From: Candidatus Obscuribacterales bacterium
GTDB lineage: Bacteria; Cyanobacteriota; Vampirovibrionia; Obscuribacterales; Obscuribacteraceae
NCBI GenBank assembly: GCA_031292355.1
Contig: JARLHI010000004.1
Span: forward strand, 124,001 to 188,000
Length of the DNA stretch: 64,000 nucleotides
Direction: 5' to 3'
The notes below the pieces were generated by a model. It was not told where the DNA came from and ran no database searches. It worked only from the letters and a program-made list of their open reading frames with translations. Of the stretch, positions 36,092 through 44,970 are shown piece by piece. The stretch's first letter is position 1. Each line of letters begins with the position of its first letter. The position numbers and the translations under genes were made by a program.

Positions 36092-38317
36092 ATTTTCTCG
36101 CACGGCGACAAATTAGAGCAGGGACACTACACGGTTCTCAAAGAACTTGGTGTAGGCGGGATGGGCGTTGTCTATCAATGTAAAGACGAGCAATTGTTGC
36201 GCGATGTCGCAATTAAAATGCTGTTGCCCGAACTTATGTCTGATAAAAACAATGTAGAAATTTTCCACCAGGAAGCGCGTTTTGCTGCCAAACTCGAACA
36301 TCCGAACATTGTCACCGTATATGATATCGGCGTCGAAGAACGACAAAAGAAATTGCATCATTTCGTCTCGATGGAATATCTGCCAGGCGGAAATCTCGCT
36401 CACCGGATGTCTACCGGTGCACTAAATGTCGAACACTGCCTCAATTGGATGAAACAGCTGGCGTCAGGTCTGAGCTTCGCCCACAAAAACGGTGTCATCC
36501 ATCAAGACATAAAAGCGGACAATATCTTTATCACCAATGAAGGTGATTTGAAAATTGGTGATTTCGGGCTGGCCAGATTGCTCGTAGGACGTGTCCCATA
36601 CAACGCGGCTTCAAGAGGAATGGGCACGCCAGCCTATATGTCGCCTGAACTTTGTCGCGGAGAAATCCAGGACCATCGCTCAGATATTTATTCGTTAGGT
36701 ATTTTGTTTTTCGAGATGTGCACGGGACAGCTCCCGTTTCGAGCCAAGGGCATGATCGAGATGGCCACTAAGCATTCATCAGCCCCCATTCCGTCTGCCA
36801 ACCGTCTCAATCCAGACATCCCCGAACCACTCGATAAGATGCTGCGAAAAATGATGGCCAAAACGCCAGAGCAAAGATATCAGGCCACCGCCGAAATAAT
36901 TACATTGCTGGATGACTTGATTTTCGAAAGACGTGTAGCAAGACTTGGGCTTGTTAACGGTGCAAACGCTGGCACGATCCAGGTAGTGCCTGGCAAAGTA
37001 GAAGACAATTTGATTAAGCAACAAGATCTAACGCAAAGCAGCACAATCAACCCGACTGAAACTGACGATAAACAATCTGCACGTTTACCTTCAAAGCAAA
37101 TACCACCGCGCAACATTGACACTACAGGTAATGTCAGCAAAATCTATGCGCGTGACCCAATGCCTAAACCATCAAATCACCCCCAAACGGCAAAAACTCC
37201 TGCAGAAAGACAAGTTTCTGGTGGTGCAACCCTCAGCAACAACGTAAATGTTAACGCAAATACAACGGCGGTCTCAGCTCGCTCCGACGTCCTCAAACAA
37301 GTATCTCCAGACAAAGGTAAATCATTCGTACAGACGAGAAATGGTCTCTGCTGGACTTTCAAGACACAAGGTCCTATCGGCTGGGCATCTGCACCGCTAG
37401 CCAACAAAGAGGAAAGTATCCTCTTTGTCACTTCGAGCGATGGACAACTTTATGCAATTGAAATCAAAACAGGACGCAGCCTCTGGCACACGCAGACAGC
37501 CGCTCCACTTCTTTCCTCAGCCGCATTAATGGATAATAACGTCATCAGCGCAAATACGCAAGGCATAGTGCAATCTCAATCAATTTCCGATGGCGCTGTG
37601 CTATGGAAATACGAGACTAAGGCTGCGATTTTAGCAACTCCTGTAATTGGTCCCGACACGATCTATGTGGCGACGAAAGATGGGCGTGTGCTGGCAATGG
37701 ACTCTCAATCTGGTAAAGTCAAATGGATTCATCGAGCGCAAGAGGCAATCGTCTGTTCGCCTTCGATGCATGCTGACATGGTCCTAGTTGGTACTCGCGG
37801 CGGATCATTTCTTGCGCTTTCGGCTTTTGATGGCAAAATAATCTGGAAGTTCAATGCTCGCTCACCAATTGTCGCAAGTCCAGCAGCGTCAGTAGATAGT
37901 GTCTACTTTGGCACCATGAGCGGTGGCTTCTACGCTCTGGATGCGCAGGCAGGCGATTTAATCTGGGAGTATCAAACCGAAAAACCAATTGTCGCAAAAG
38001 CAGTAATTGCCTTCACATCGGTAATTTTTGCGAGCTTCGACAAATGGCTTTACTGCTGCGAAAAGTATGACGGTAGCTTAAAGTGGAAAGCGGCAATTCG
38101 TGGAAAAGCCATGGCAAATTTGGTTGTTGATCGCGACAATATTTTTGCAAGTACACAAGAAGGTTTCACGCAAATGTTCAACACAAAATCTGGTACTTTG
38201 CTCTGGCAAAAAGACCACAATCGCAGTCTCGAATCAGCGCCACTCGTGACCGATCATTATTTCTTTCAAGGGACGGTAGAAGGCGAAGTATTCGCCTTCG
38301 AGCGCGCTAAAGATTGA
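36092..38317 (+). CDS. Ser/Thr protein kinase with PQQ-like beta-propeller, apparent ATT start
   Basis: About 741 residues. The N-terminal kinase domain has the Gly loop LGVGGMG, VAIK (K42), a HQD catalytic loop (137-139), DFG (157) and SPE in place of APE. A low-complexity linker follows, then a C-terminal beta-propeller of repeated DGQLYAIEIKTGRSLWH and AFDGKIIWKFNA blades like PQQ enzymes or BamB. The kinase domain starts upstream of the first ATG (36161), which lies inside the Gly loop. In frame back to a TGA at 36056 there is no ATG, GTG or TTG, but AAAGGA seven bases before ATT 36092 fits. No membrane helix is obvious. Confidence 0.85.
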   Translation: MFSHGDKLEQGHYTVLKELGVGGMGVVYQCKDEQLLRDVAIKMLLPELMSDKNNVEIFHQEARFAAKLEHPNIVTVYDIGVEERQKKLHHFVSMEYLPGGNLAHRMSTGALNVEHCLNWMKQLASGLSFAHKNGVIHQDIKADNIFITNEGDLKIGDFGLARLLVGRVPYNAASRGMGTPAYMSPELCRGEIQDHRSDIYSLGILFFEMCTGQLPFRAKGMIEMATKHSSAPIPSANRLNPDIPEPLDKMLRKMMAKTPEQRYQATAEIITLLDDLIFERRVARLGLVNGANAGTIQVVPGKVEDNLIKQQDLTQSSTINPTETDDKQSARLPSKQIPPRNIDTTGNVSKIYARDPMPKPSNHPQTAKTPAERQVSGGATLSNNVNVNANTTAVSARSDVLKQVSPDKGKSFVQTRNGLCWTFKTQGPIGWASAPLANKEESILFVTSSDGQLYAIEIKTGRSLWHTQTAAPLLSSAALMDNNVISANTQGIVQSQSISDGAVLWKYETKAAILATPVIGPDTIYVATKDGRVLAMDSQSGKVKWIHRAQEAIVCSPSMHADMVLVGTRGGSFLALSAFDGKIIWKFNARSPIVASPAASVDSVYFGTMSGGFYALDAQAGDLIWEYQTEKPIVAKAVIAFTSVIFASFDKWLYCCEKYDGSLKWKAAIRGKAMANLVVDRDNIFASTQEGFTQMFNTKSGTLLWQKDHNRSLESAPLVTDHYFFQGTVEGEVFAFERAKD

Positions 38318-38332
38318 TTAGTCCCAATTGAT

Positions 38333-39232
38333 CTAGAGTAAGTGCCGCACAAGATGGTCAGCCAGAATCACGCAAAAAGTAGAGATGCTCAAAATGCCAT
38401 TCATATTAAAGAATGCAGCATCAAGCTTAGACAAATCGTTGGGCTTAAGCAGCAAATGCTCATAGACTAAGATTCCAGCGACAACGCAAACTCCACCAAA
38501 ATAAATAAAGCCCAGACCAGAACACCAACCTACAGCCAGTAGTGCAAGCGCAGTCAACACGTGCAAACCGCTGGAAATTTGCAGAGCACGACCTGTACCA
38601 AACCGAGACGGTATGCTGAAAAGCTTCTCCGCTTTGTCTATCTCAATATCTTGCAACGCATAAATGATATCAAAACCAGCTACCCAGGTACTGACCGCAA
38701 GAGCCAGGTACCATGGCGTTGCTGCGCTCAATGAACCGCCCGCTGCGACCCAACCGCCAAGAGCAGCGCCACCAAGAGCAATGCCCAGCACGAAGTGACA
38801 CACCCAGGTAAATCTTTTGGTAAAGGAATAAAGCGACAACCATGCCACTGCAACTGGTGACAAGTACAAACAAATTCTTGGCAGCATAGAGGCAGCAAGA
38901 ATCATAACTAAAAATGACGCAAGAGCTAGAAACCATGCCTGTTTCTTAGAAATTCGACCAGCTGGAATGGCTCGTTCTTTGGTGCGGGGATTACGGGCAT
39001 CAATTTCTGCATCAATCAGACGATTGAGCGTCATCGCCGCGCACCGGGCTCCCGCAAATGCAATCACGGTCCACAAAACTGTGGCGAAATCAGGCAATCC
39101 CTTTACCGCAAGAATCAGCCCGGATAGTGCAAATGGTAAAGCGAAAACAGTATGCTCAATTTTTATCATCTCCGCCCATTCGCGCACAGTCGCAATCAAA
39201 CTAGGCGAAGAAATTTGAGACGTTTGTGACAT
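38333..39232 (-). CDS. UbiA-family prenyltransferase (UbiA/MqnP type)
   Basis: 299 residues from ATG 39232 (AGGAG about 11 bases upstream; the frame extends to TTG 39274). It joins a polyprenyl chain to an aromatic acid in quinone synthesis, at the membrane. About eight hydrophobic helices carry two Asp-rich motifs: NRLIDAEID (70-78) and DxxYxxQDxxxD (188-199). IKIEHTVFALPFALSG near the N-terminus resembles MqnP of the futalosine menaquinone route, but UbiA cannot be excluded. Single gene between the kinase and the protease genes. Confidence 0.88.
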   Translation of the reverse strand: MSQTSQISSPSLIATVREWAEMIKIEHTVFALPFALSGLILAVKGLPDFATVLWTVIAFAGARCAAMTLNRLIDAEIDARNPRTKERAIPAGRISKKQAWFLALASFLVMILAASMLPRICLYLSPVAVAWLSLYSFTKRFTWVCHFVLGIALGGAALGGWVAAGGSLSAATPWYLALAVSTWVAGFDIIYALQDIEIDKAEKLFSIPSRFGTGRALQISSGLHVLTALALLAVGWCSGLGFIYFGGVCVVAGILVYEHLLLKPNDLSKLDAAFFNMNGILSISTFCVILADHLVRHLL

Positions 39233-39336
39233 AGGAACAGATTCTCCTGGGCGATAATCTAAAATTATGCACAATAAAAGGTATCTGGAGGCAAATCTGA
39301 GAAAAGATAAGCCTTTTCAGTCACAAGCAAAAATAA

Positions 39337-39367
39337 TTCAACATCGGTTCAACATCGGTTCAACATC
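39337..39367. repeat. 11-bp tandem repeat between two minus-strand genes
   Basis: TTCAACATCGG occurs twice in tandem and a third, partial copy (TTCAACATC) runs into the stop region of the aspartic protease gene. Probably replication slippage; no function visible. Confidence 0.7.
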
Positions 39368-40677
39368 TAATGAACGAAACGAATCACGTGCCTGGTGGAA
39401 TCAATGGTGAACTGGCGATCCCTAAAAAATTCCTGCCCAAGCAGGGGAAATGGAATTTGCGTATCTGCAACCACCACTTCCACTCCCGATTTTGAGACCG
39501 CGCCCAATTCAAGGCGATTGATTCTGAATTTGAAGCCGGGTGCGTTACCGCCAACACCTCCGGTCTGGATCCGCTCGGCGTTGCTAGGAATCGATAGGCC
39601 CATTCCCACCCAGACTCGTGCAGGAAATAAATTTGTAAACGCGCCAGTATCAAAGAACATCGGACAATCATGTCCATCCACTTTGGCTTGTACCAGCATT
39701 TCTTGCCCGACCGATTTGTAAGGTACATCGATCGAATCGTAACCACCCGCAGCAGCAGGGCTGCCAGCCTTTGTAAAACGTATGACACCAGCAGCTGCAT
39801 CGATTTGATATTGATAATCTCTGAAAAAAGCCTGTCCTAGCAGAGGATCGATTGAATAATTGGAGACAACTAAAAACGGGCAACTTTTCATGATGTCGCC
39901 AAGACCTGTGTCAAACATAATCATTTCTGCAGGTAAAGTCGTGGCTCCTACACCCCTAACCGCTGCGATATTGCCCGAAGGTTGATAAGACACCCCCGAG
40001 CTAGTCAGTTGATTTTTACTGATCATGCAAGCTTCGGCTCCCGTATCGAACATCACTTCTACAGGGCGGCCATTCAACGTCACTCGCACATACAGGTGTC
40101 CACCAGAGCCACGTCTAAAGGGCACAACGCAATTATTTGGCATGGCATAACCATGTCCGGCTGAGGAACCAGATGCTCTTGTTACACTTGGCGCAGGCGA
40201 AGTTCGCTGGATTGAAGCCAGCTCGGCGTTACTGGCTCTTGCAATGAAATAGTCGTTGGCTGGAGCCGCTTCTGGGCTGCTGGGATATTTACTGATAATT
40301 TCGTGCAAGATGGCATCGCCTTTATCCCGATGTCCGAGTTGCTGCTCGCAAAGTGCCTGGTAATACAACGCTGTAACGTGCGATGGCGTATTACCGACTT
40401 TCTTGAATTCTCCAAGAGCCGCTGCATATTGCCTCTTTTCATAGAAGTGAACGCCGGACTTAAGCTGAACATCAGCTGCTGATGCCGGTTGCCTCTTTTC
40501 GTATAGTTTAACGCCGGACTTAAGCTGAACGTCAGCTGCTGATGCCGGTTGCAAAATCAAAGCGAATAGCACAATAGTCAACATTGGCACAAGAACGAGC
40601 GTGATCGTTCGCCCAAATTGACAGCAACGACAAAGAGAAGAAAGAGACATCAAGTTTTGCCCGGCCAGATAAACCAT
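39367..40677 (-). CDS. Secreted protein with two retropepsin-like aspartic protease domains
   Basis: 436 residues. A signal peptide (TLVLVPMLTIVLFALIL) is followed by a short helical part, then two copies of a retropepsin-type unit. Copy one has VMFDTGAEACMIS (D211) and ends LLGQAFFRD...VIRF; copy two has MFFDTGAFTNLF (D343) and ends LLGQEFFRD...VIRF. Each unit provides one catalytic DTG, so one chain may fold like a pseudo-dimeric, pepsin-like enzyme. It probably cleaves proteins in the periplasm or at the surface. ATG 40677 has GGAG too close; ATG 40650 is an alternative. Residues 44-63 and 64-83 are a 20-residue duplication. Confidence 0.85.
   Translation of the reverse strand: MVYLAGQNLMSLSSLCRCCQFGRTITLVLVPMLTIVLFALILQPASAADVQLKSGVKLYEKRQPASAADVQLKSGVHFYEKRQYAAALGEFKKVGNTPSHVTALYYQALCEQQLGHRDKGDAILHEIISKYPSSPEAAPANDYFIARASNAELASIQRTSPAPSVTRASGSSAGHGYAMPNNCVVPFRRGSGGHLYVRVTLNGRPVEVMFDTGAEACMISKNQLTSSGVSYQPSGNIAAVRGVGATTLPAEMIMFDTGLGDIMKSCPFLVVSNYSIDPLLGQAFFRDYQYQIDAAAGVIRFTKAGSPAAAGGYDSIDVPYKSVGQEMLVQAKVDGHDCPMFFDTGAFTNLFPARVWVGMGLSIPSNAERIQTGGVGGNAPGFKFRINRLELGAVSKSGVEVVVADTQIPFPLLGQEFFRDRQFTIDSTRHVIRFVH
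40431..40550. repeat. 60-bp exact-length tandem duplication
   Basis: Two adjacent 60-base units (40431-40490 and 40491-40550) differ at only a few positions and keep frame, duplicating 20 codons that include the signal peptide cleavage region of the aspartic protease. The low divergence suggests a recent event. Confidence 0.9.
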
Positions 40678-40880
40678 AGCTCCATTTTACCCTCATATTT
40701 AAGGAATTAAGCGAAAACGCAAATTGACACCGCTGACGATACCAAAATGTCTCTGAAAAATAGTAACCTTTACGACTCGTGCGTAGCCTGAGCTTGGCTT
40801 TGTGGCGAATATCTTGAATAATTTTGGCGATGCTGCGATGATATGCGGGGTTGTCCTTACACAGTTCTTATAGGAGCGAC

Positions 40881-41435
40881 ATGAGTACACAAGAGCCAAA
40901 CATTAGCTCCGGGCAAGTTAAAGTCGCTCCGGGAAAAACGATTGATTTACAAGGTGTTGCAAGCTTTGCCAGTCTCGTGGAGTTACTTGCTCAGGAGCTC
41001 GGTAGTGCATCCGGCAAAATGACTGGCAATTTGCCAAATGGCCCCGCTTCATTCAACGAACTGATTGGCGAAATCGATATGAATGGTCAGGGCTTTCACC
41101 GCCGCCTGACTCTTCTTGCTCAACCAAATTCGCCCATTACTCTGCGCTTTCAAGTGTCTTGGAACGACGGTCGCGGAAGAGCTGACTCAGGCTTCACCAG
41201 TGGTGTCACATCAGACTATTATTTGGGCGCCACCGTAGAACAAATTGCACCGCAGGGCAGAGCGCTTGCTCGCTATATCGAAGATATATTTTCGGTTATG
41301 GACCGCATGGTTACACTCGGTCAGGGCAATAAGCTCTCGGCTATGAACGTTTCAGCCGCCGAACTTCAAGCCTTTGAGGCTGCTGAAGGCGACAATCTTC
41401 TAAGCGAACATACCGGCCGCGCCACAAACCCGTAA
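40881..41435 (+). CDS. Hypothetical cytoplasmic protein
   Basis: 184 residues from ATG 40881, with AGGAGCGAC directly upstream. No family recognised, no signal or membrane segment. Composition is mixed with Gly/Ser-rich parts; FRLTL-like strands in the middle (RRLTLLAQPNSPITLRFQVSWNDG) and a helical C-terminal part (GRALARYIEDIFSVMDRMVTL). It ends 25 bases before the 30-bp palindrome and converges on rodA. Confidence 0.65.
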   Translation: MSTQEPNISSGQVKVAPGKTIDLQGVASFASLVELLAQELGSASGKMTGNLPNGPASFNELIGEIDMNGQGFHRRLTLLAQPNSPITLRFQVSWNDGRGRADSGFTSGVTSDYYLGATVEQIAPQGRALARYIEDIFSVMDRMVTLGQGNKLSAMNVSAAELQAFEAAEGDNLLSEHTGRATNP

Positions 41436-41458
41436 TCGCCAATTGCCCACCAGTAATG

Positions 41459-41488
41459 CTAAGTTAAACCGTTAACGGTTTAACTTAG
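41459..41488. repeat. Perfect 30-bp palindrome with CCGTTAACGG core
   Basis: The sequence from CTAAGTTAAACCGTT to its exact mirror complement is palindromic over 30 bases with no loop. The stop codon of rodA (41480-41482) lies within it, and the gene at 40881 converges from the other side. It could fold as a hairpin in both RNAs and act as a bidirectional terminator, although there is no T run. The first half repeats the 18-base element at 22075 and 35973. Confidence 0.9.
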
Positions 41489-42799
41489 ACGCGCGTCAAC
41501 ACGTGGCGCCGAGCCGTGGAATTTGATCGACTGCAGTAGTCCGATTGCCACGAGATCAACTAACAATGCCGTCCCACCATAACTCAAAAACGGCAATGGC
41601 ACACCGGCAACCGGCATGATGCCAATCGTCATGCCGATATTCAAAAATACGTGAAAAAGAAACATACACATCAAACCAATGGCCATAACCGAGCCGCCTG
41701 GATCTCCGCGACACTGGAAAGCGATGGTTAGACCGCGGATGCAAATGATAGCGTAAGCAAGAATGACCAGAAAAGCCACTTGAAAGCCAAGCTCCTCTCC
41801 TAGCACAGCAAAAATAAAATCTGTATGTCGCTCGGGAATAAACGCACCCTGCGTTTGATTGCCCTTGCCGAGTCCGGTTCCTTGCAAACCGCCAGAGCCC
41901 ACAGCAATAAGACTCTGCAAGATATGGTAACCAGAACCGCGTGGATCATCATAGGGATTGACGAAACTGGTCAGACGCTTTTGCTGATACTCCTTGAGCA
42001 ATCCCCATAATTTGGGACGGATAATACCCGTGCCGTAGTTCGCGCCGACGATAAGCACAATCAAAAGCAAACGTACAACAACATGCCAGCCCCGCCAGCG
42101 CCAGAAAGCAAAAAGCACACCACCAAGGGCTGCCAGATAAATCAACCACCACTCAGGGTTCACGGCATTCAAAATAAGGCTGATCAAAGGACTGACCATC
42201 ACGAGTACATCGCAGATAGTGGCACCAGCCCAGAATGACATACCAAAAAAGACCGCACCAAACGTCAAAGACGTGCCCAAATCTGGTTGCTTGAAGACAA
42301 GCACAGCCGGCGGCAACATAATTCCTATGACAAAAAAAATGTCCCAAAAATTCTTAATCGGGCGCCGCCCTAGATAGGCTGCCAGACTGAAAATTACAAC
42401 GATCTTGGCGATTTCGGAGGGTTGCAGAGTAATTGGTCCAAGCGCCAGCCAGCGCTGCGCGCCAAGAGCCGAGTGCCCCTTGAGCATTACAGCCAGCAGC
42501 AGTCCCAGATTAATCACATAGATTACGGGCGTCACATATTTGTGAGTCCAGAACTTATAAGGAACGCGACTGACGATCACCAACAAAACGATGCCCGCCC
42601 AAAGAAACTCGAGCTGCTTATCGAAAAAACCGACAGTCTGCTGCGAATAATGCAGAATGTTCAGCCCGGTATAAACAAGAAAAGCTGTCGCACCAAGAAG
42701 CAGAAAATCGACGCCGGCAAATAGGTCTGCTATATAGCGACCTAAATAACCAAGCGACGATCTCTGTATTATTGAATTCACGTTAACCGGGACATGCAC
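41480..42799 (-). CDS. rodA: Rod-shape peptidoglycan glycosyltransferase RodA
   Basis: 439 residues of the SEDS family (RodA/FtsW), which polymerises peptidoglycan from lipid II together with a class B PBP. About ten membrane helices; SEDS motifs include LGPITLQPSEIAKI, the Asp in KQPDLGTSL and, near the C-terminus, GVPLPFLSYGGTALL. The context with minCDE and the RodA-like N-terminus favour RodA over FtsW, though a FtsW role is not excluded. GTG start with a poor ribosome site. It lies 63 bases after minE on the same strand; its PBP2 partner is not in the window. Confidence 0.9.
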   Translation of the reverse strand: MHVPVNVNSIIQRSSLGYLGRYIADLFAGVDFLLLGATAFLVYTGLNILHYSQQTVGFFDKQLEFLWAGIVLLVIVSRVPYKFWTHKYVTPVIYVINLGLLLAVMLKGHSALGAQRWLALGPITLQPSEIAKIVVIFSLAAYLGRRPIKNFWDIFFVIGIMLPPAVLVFKQPDLGTSLTFGAVFFGMSFWAGATICDVLVMVSPLISLILNAVNPEWWLIYLAALGGVLFAFWRWRGWHVVVRLLLIVLIVGANYGTGIIRPKLWGLLKEYQQKRLTSFVNPYDDPRGSGYHILQSLIAVGSGGLQGTGLGKGNQTQGAFIPERHTDFIFAVLGEELGFQVAFLVILAYAIICIRGLTIAFQCRGDPGGSVMAIGLMCMFLFHVFLNIGMTIGIMPVAGVPLPFLSYGGTALLVDLVAIGLLQSIKFHGSAPRVDARLS

Positions 42800-42862
42800 A
42801 GGGACTGCGGATTGCTCCAGCAGATCCTAACATCTCTATCGGTCCTTCTAGTTAGATAGAAA

Positions 42863-43153
42863 TCAGCACTTCGAACGAATCAAGCGAAAATTGGCAATCA
42901 AAGCCGCTTTACGGTCGAATTGTTGTAAGTCGAAGTGAGTCGTATCTTTATCTAAGTCGAAGTAGCGCGACACAACGGCCATAAGCTCTTCTTCAAGAAT
43001 TTGAAGACGTCCAGCTGGCAATTCCAACCGATCATGAGTGAGCATATTGCGCATGCGGTCTTTTGCAGTTGCTTGTGCTGAGTTTTTTGTGTTCCGGTTT
43101 GCGATTCCCGACGCATCTTCATCGCCACGGAACAACCAATTGAAAAGTGACAC
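42863..43153 (-). CDS. minE: Cell division topological specificity factor MinE
   Basis: 96 residues. MinE stimulates MinD ATPase and drives the Min oscillation that keeps the division septum at mid-cell. It has the N-terminal MinD-binding region (MSLFNWLFRG, then DRMRNMLTHDRL) and the C-terminal dimerisation part (LEEELMAVVSRYFDLDKD). It lies 14 bases downstream of minD, in the order minC-minD-minE-rodA. Confidence 0.95.
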   Translation of the reverse strand: MSLFNWLFRGDEDASGIANRNTKNSAQATAKDRMRNMLTHDRLELPAGRLQILEEELMAVVSRYFDLDKDTTHFDLQQFDRKAALIANFRLIRSKC

Positions 43154-43167
43154 TTTTTGGTCCTCCG

Positions 43168-43986
43168 TTATACGCGAGCTGTGTTAGGAGCGAAGAATTT
43201 GACGATTTTATTCATCCAACCGGTTTCAGGGACGTTAAGGTCCATCAAAGGCACATCATCACCACGCAGACGTCTAGCGATATTGCGGAAAGCAAGACCT
43301 GAACGCGTATTGTCTGTACCAGAAACTGGTTCGCCACGGTTGGTTGAAGTGATAATCTCTTCGTCTTCCGGCACTACTCCCAGCAATTTTACTGAGAGAA
43401 TTTCCAGGACGTCTTCAACACTCATCATGTCCGCGTTTTTGACCATGTGTGGCCGAATGCGATTGATGACAAGACGATATTCGGTGATTTGATCTTTGCA
43501 GGCTTCAAGCAAACCAATGATGCGATCTGCGTCGCGAACAGCCGACATCTCTGGTGTACAGATGACGATTGCTTCGTGAGCGCCGGCGATGGCATTTTGG
43601 AAGCCGCTTTCAATACCTGCTGGACTATCCACTACAACGAAATCGAACAAGGTGCTCAACTCTTCGCAGAGTGTCTTCATCTGCTCAGCATTGACCGCGG
43701 TTTTATCGCGTGTTTGAGCAGCGGGAAGCAAACTCAAATTCGGAACGCGCTTGTCTTTAACGAGAGCTTGACGCAGCTTGCAGCGTCCTTCAATGACGTC
43801 GACTAAATTGTAGACGACGCGATTTTCCAGACCCATTAGAATGTCCAGATTGCGCAGTCCTATGTCCATATCAACCAGAGCGACGCTTGCGCCGGTATTC
43901 GCTAACGCCACACCAATGTTTGCAGACGCGGTAGTTTTACCGACGCCGCCCTTTCCAGAGGTTATTACTATTACTCGACCACTCAT
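43168..43986 (-). CDS. minD: Septum site-determining ATPase MinD
   Basis: 272 residues. A membrane-associating ATPase that recruits MinC. It has the deviant Walker A SGKGGVGKTT (10-19), DMDIGLRNLDILMGLENRVVYNLVDVIEG and VVDSPAGIE. The last 15 residues form a Lys-rich amphipathic helix (GWMNKIVKFF) that binds the membrane. AGGG precedes the ATG. 42 bases after minC, 14 before minE. Confidence 0.97.
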   Translation of the reverse strand: MSGRVIVITSGKGGVGKTTASANIGVALANTGASVALVDMDIGLRNLDILMGLENRVVYNLVDVIEGRCKLRQALVKDKRVPNLSLLPAAQTRDKTAVNAEQMKTLCEELSTLFDFVVVDSPAGIESGFQNAIAGAHEAIVICTPEMSAVRDADRIIGLLEACKDQITEYRLVINRIRPHMVKNADMMSVEDVLEILSVKLLGVVPEDEEIITSTNRGEPVSGTDNTRSGLAFRNIARRLRGDDVPLMDLNVPETGWMNKIVKFFAPNTARV

Positions 43987-44028
43987 GCTGTATACCCTGT
44001 TCGCTTAGTGCTGTCTTTTCCGAAAAAA

Positions 44029-44970
44029 TTACTCGATATTGCTTCGAGCAATTCTGATCTTGCCATCTACGATGCGCGCGGTTTCCGGTCCCAATCGCGC
44101 TCCGAGGGCGTACTTAACACGCGGCCTGTCAGGCGACCGCGCGATCGCATGTGCGATGCGAATTTGAATTGGTTGCAATTTCAAAGCACGAATTTCGGCT
44201 TCGACGTTGCCACCAATTCCAGCGTGGGCAATGCCCCGAAGAGCGCCCCACACAGTGATATCTCCTTCTGCCATAATTTCAGCACCGGGGTTAACATCGC
44301 CGATGATGACCAGATGTCCAGCATGACTGATAGTCTGCCCTGAACGCAAGTTCTGACGCAAATAAAGAACGGCTGGCAGATTTGATTTGGTTTGAACCGC
44401 TTGCTCACTATCAGAAGATGTAGTGACTGTAACGGCTTCAACGTCTACTTCGTCAGCATCTTCTATCTCTTCTAAGGTTTCAGTTTCCAGAATTTGGTCG
44501 GCCATATCTTCTTCAAAAATGACAGCCGAATCAACAACTTCCTTATCGCGAGCAGAAGCTGCCAGTTTGCCCTGCTTCGCGTCTCTGAGATCAACAGCAT
44601 CATCGACATCATCTTCATTTAAATCATGTTGACTCATCGTGCTCAAATCAATCTCAGGCAACGCTGCTGGTTCGCCAGAGGCAAGATTGATATTGTGTTC
44701 GCGCAAAGCAGTACGAGTTAAACCACTCTTTGCAAAAAAATGGGAAGGAGTGGCGCCGACACCTTTGGCAATAGCTAGGATCTGAGCCACTTGTGTCGTA
44801 TTCAATTCCAACTGACCAAGATTGATGGCAATCGCTGTGCCTTTCCAAAATTGATTGGAGACTTGCAGAGTCGATGCCAGATGCTCGATCGCCTCTCTGA
44901 AGGAAGAGCAGCCGCTGACATCGATGAGAACACCCTGGTCAGCTTGACTGATAATAGCTATTTTAGACAT
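44029..44970 (-). CDS. minC: Septum site-determining protein MinC with acidic linker
   Basis: 313 residues, longer than the usual 220-260. MinC blocks FtsZ polymerisation where MinD carries it. The N-terminal domain (FREAIEHLASTLQVSNQFWKG) and C-terminal beta-helix (LRSGQTISHAGHLVIIGDVNPGAEI, GGNVEAEIRALKL) are normal. Between them lies a roughly 90-residue, very acidic linker (rich in Asp/Glu) that most MinC proteins lack. First gene of the minC-minD-minE-rodA set. Confidence 0.93.
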   Translation of the reverse strand: MSKIAIISQADQGVLIDVSGCSSFREAIEHLASTLQVSNQFWKGTAIAINLGQLELNTTQVAQILAIAKGVGATPSHFFAKSGLTRTALREHNINLASGEPAALPEIDLSTMSQHDLNEDDVDDAVDLRDAKQGKLAASARDKEVVDSAVIFEEDMADQILETETLEEIEDADEVDVEAVTVTTSSDSEQAVQTKSNLPAVLYLRQNLRSGQTISHAGHLVIIGDVNPGAEIMAEGDITVWGALRGIAHAGIGGNVEAEIRALKLQPIQIRIAHAIARSPDRPRVKYALGARLGPETARIVDGKIRIARSNIE

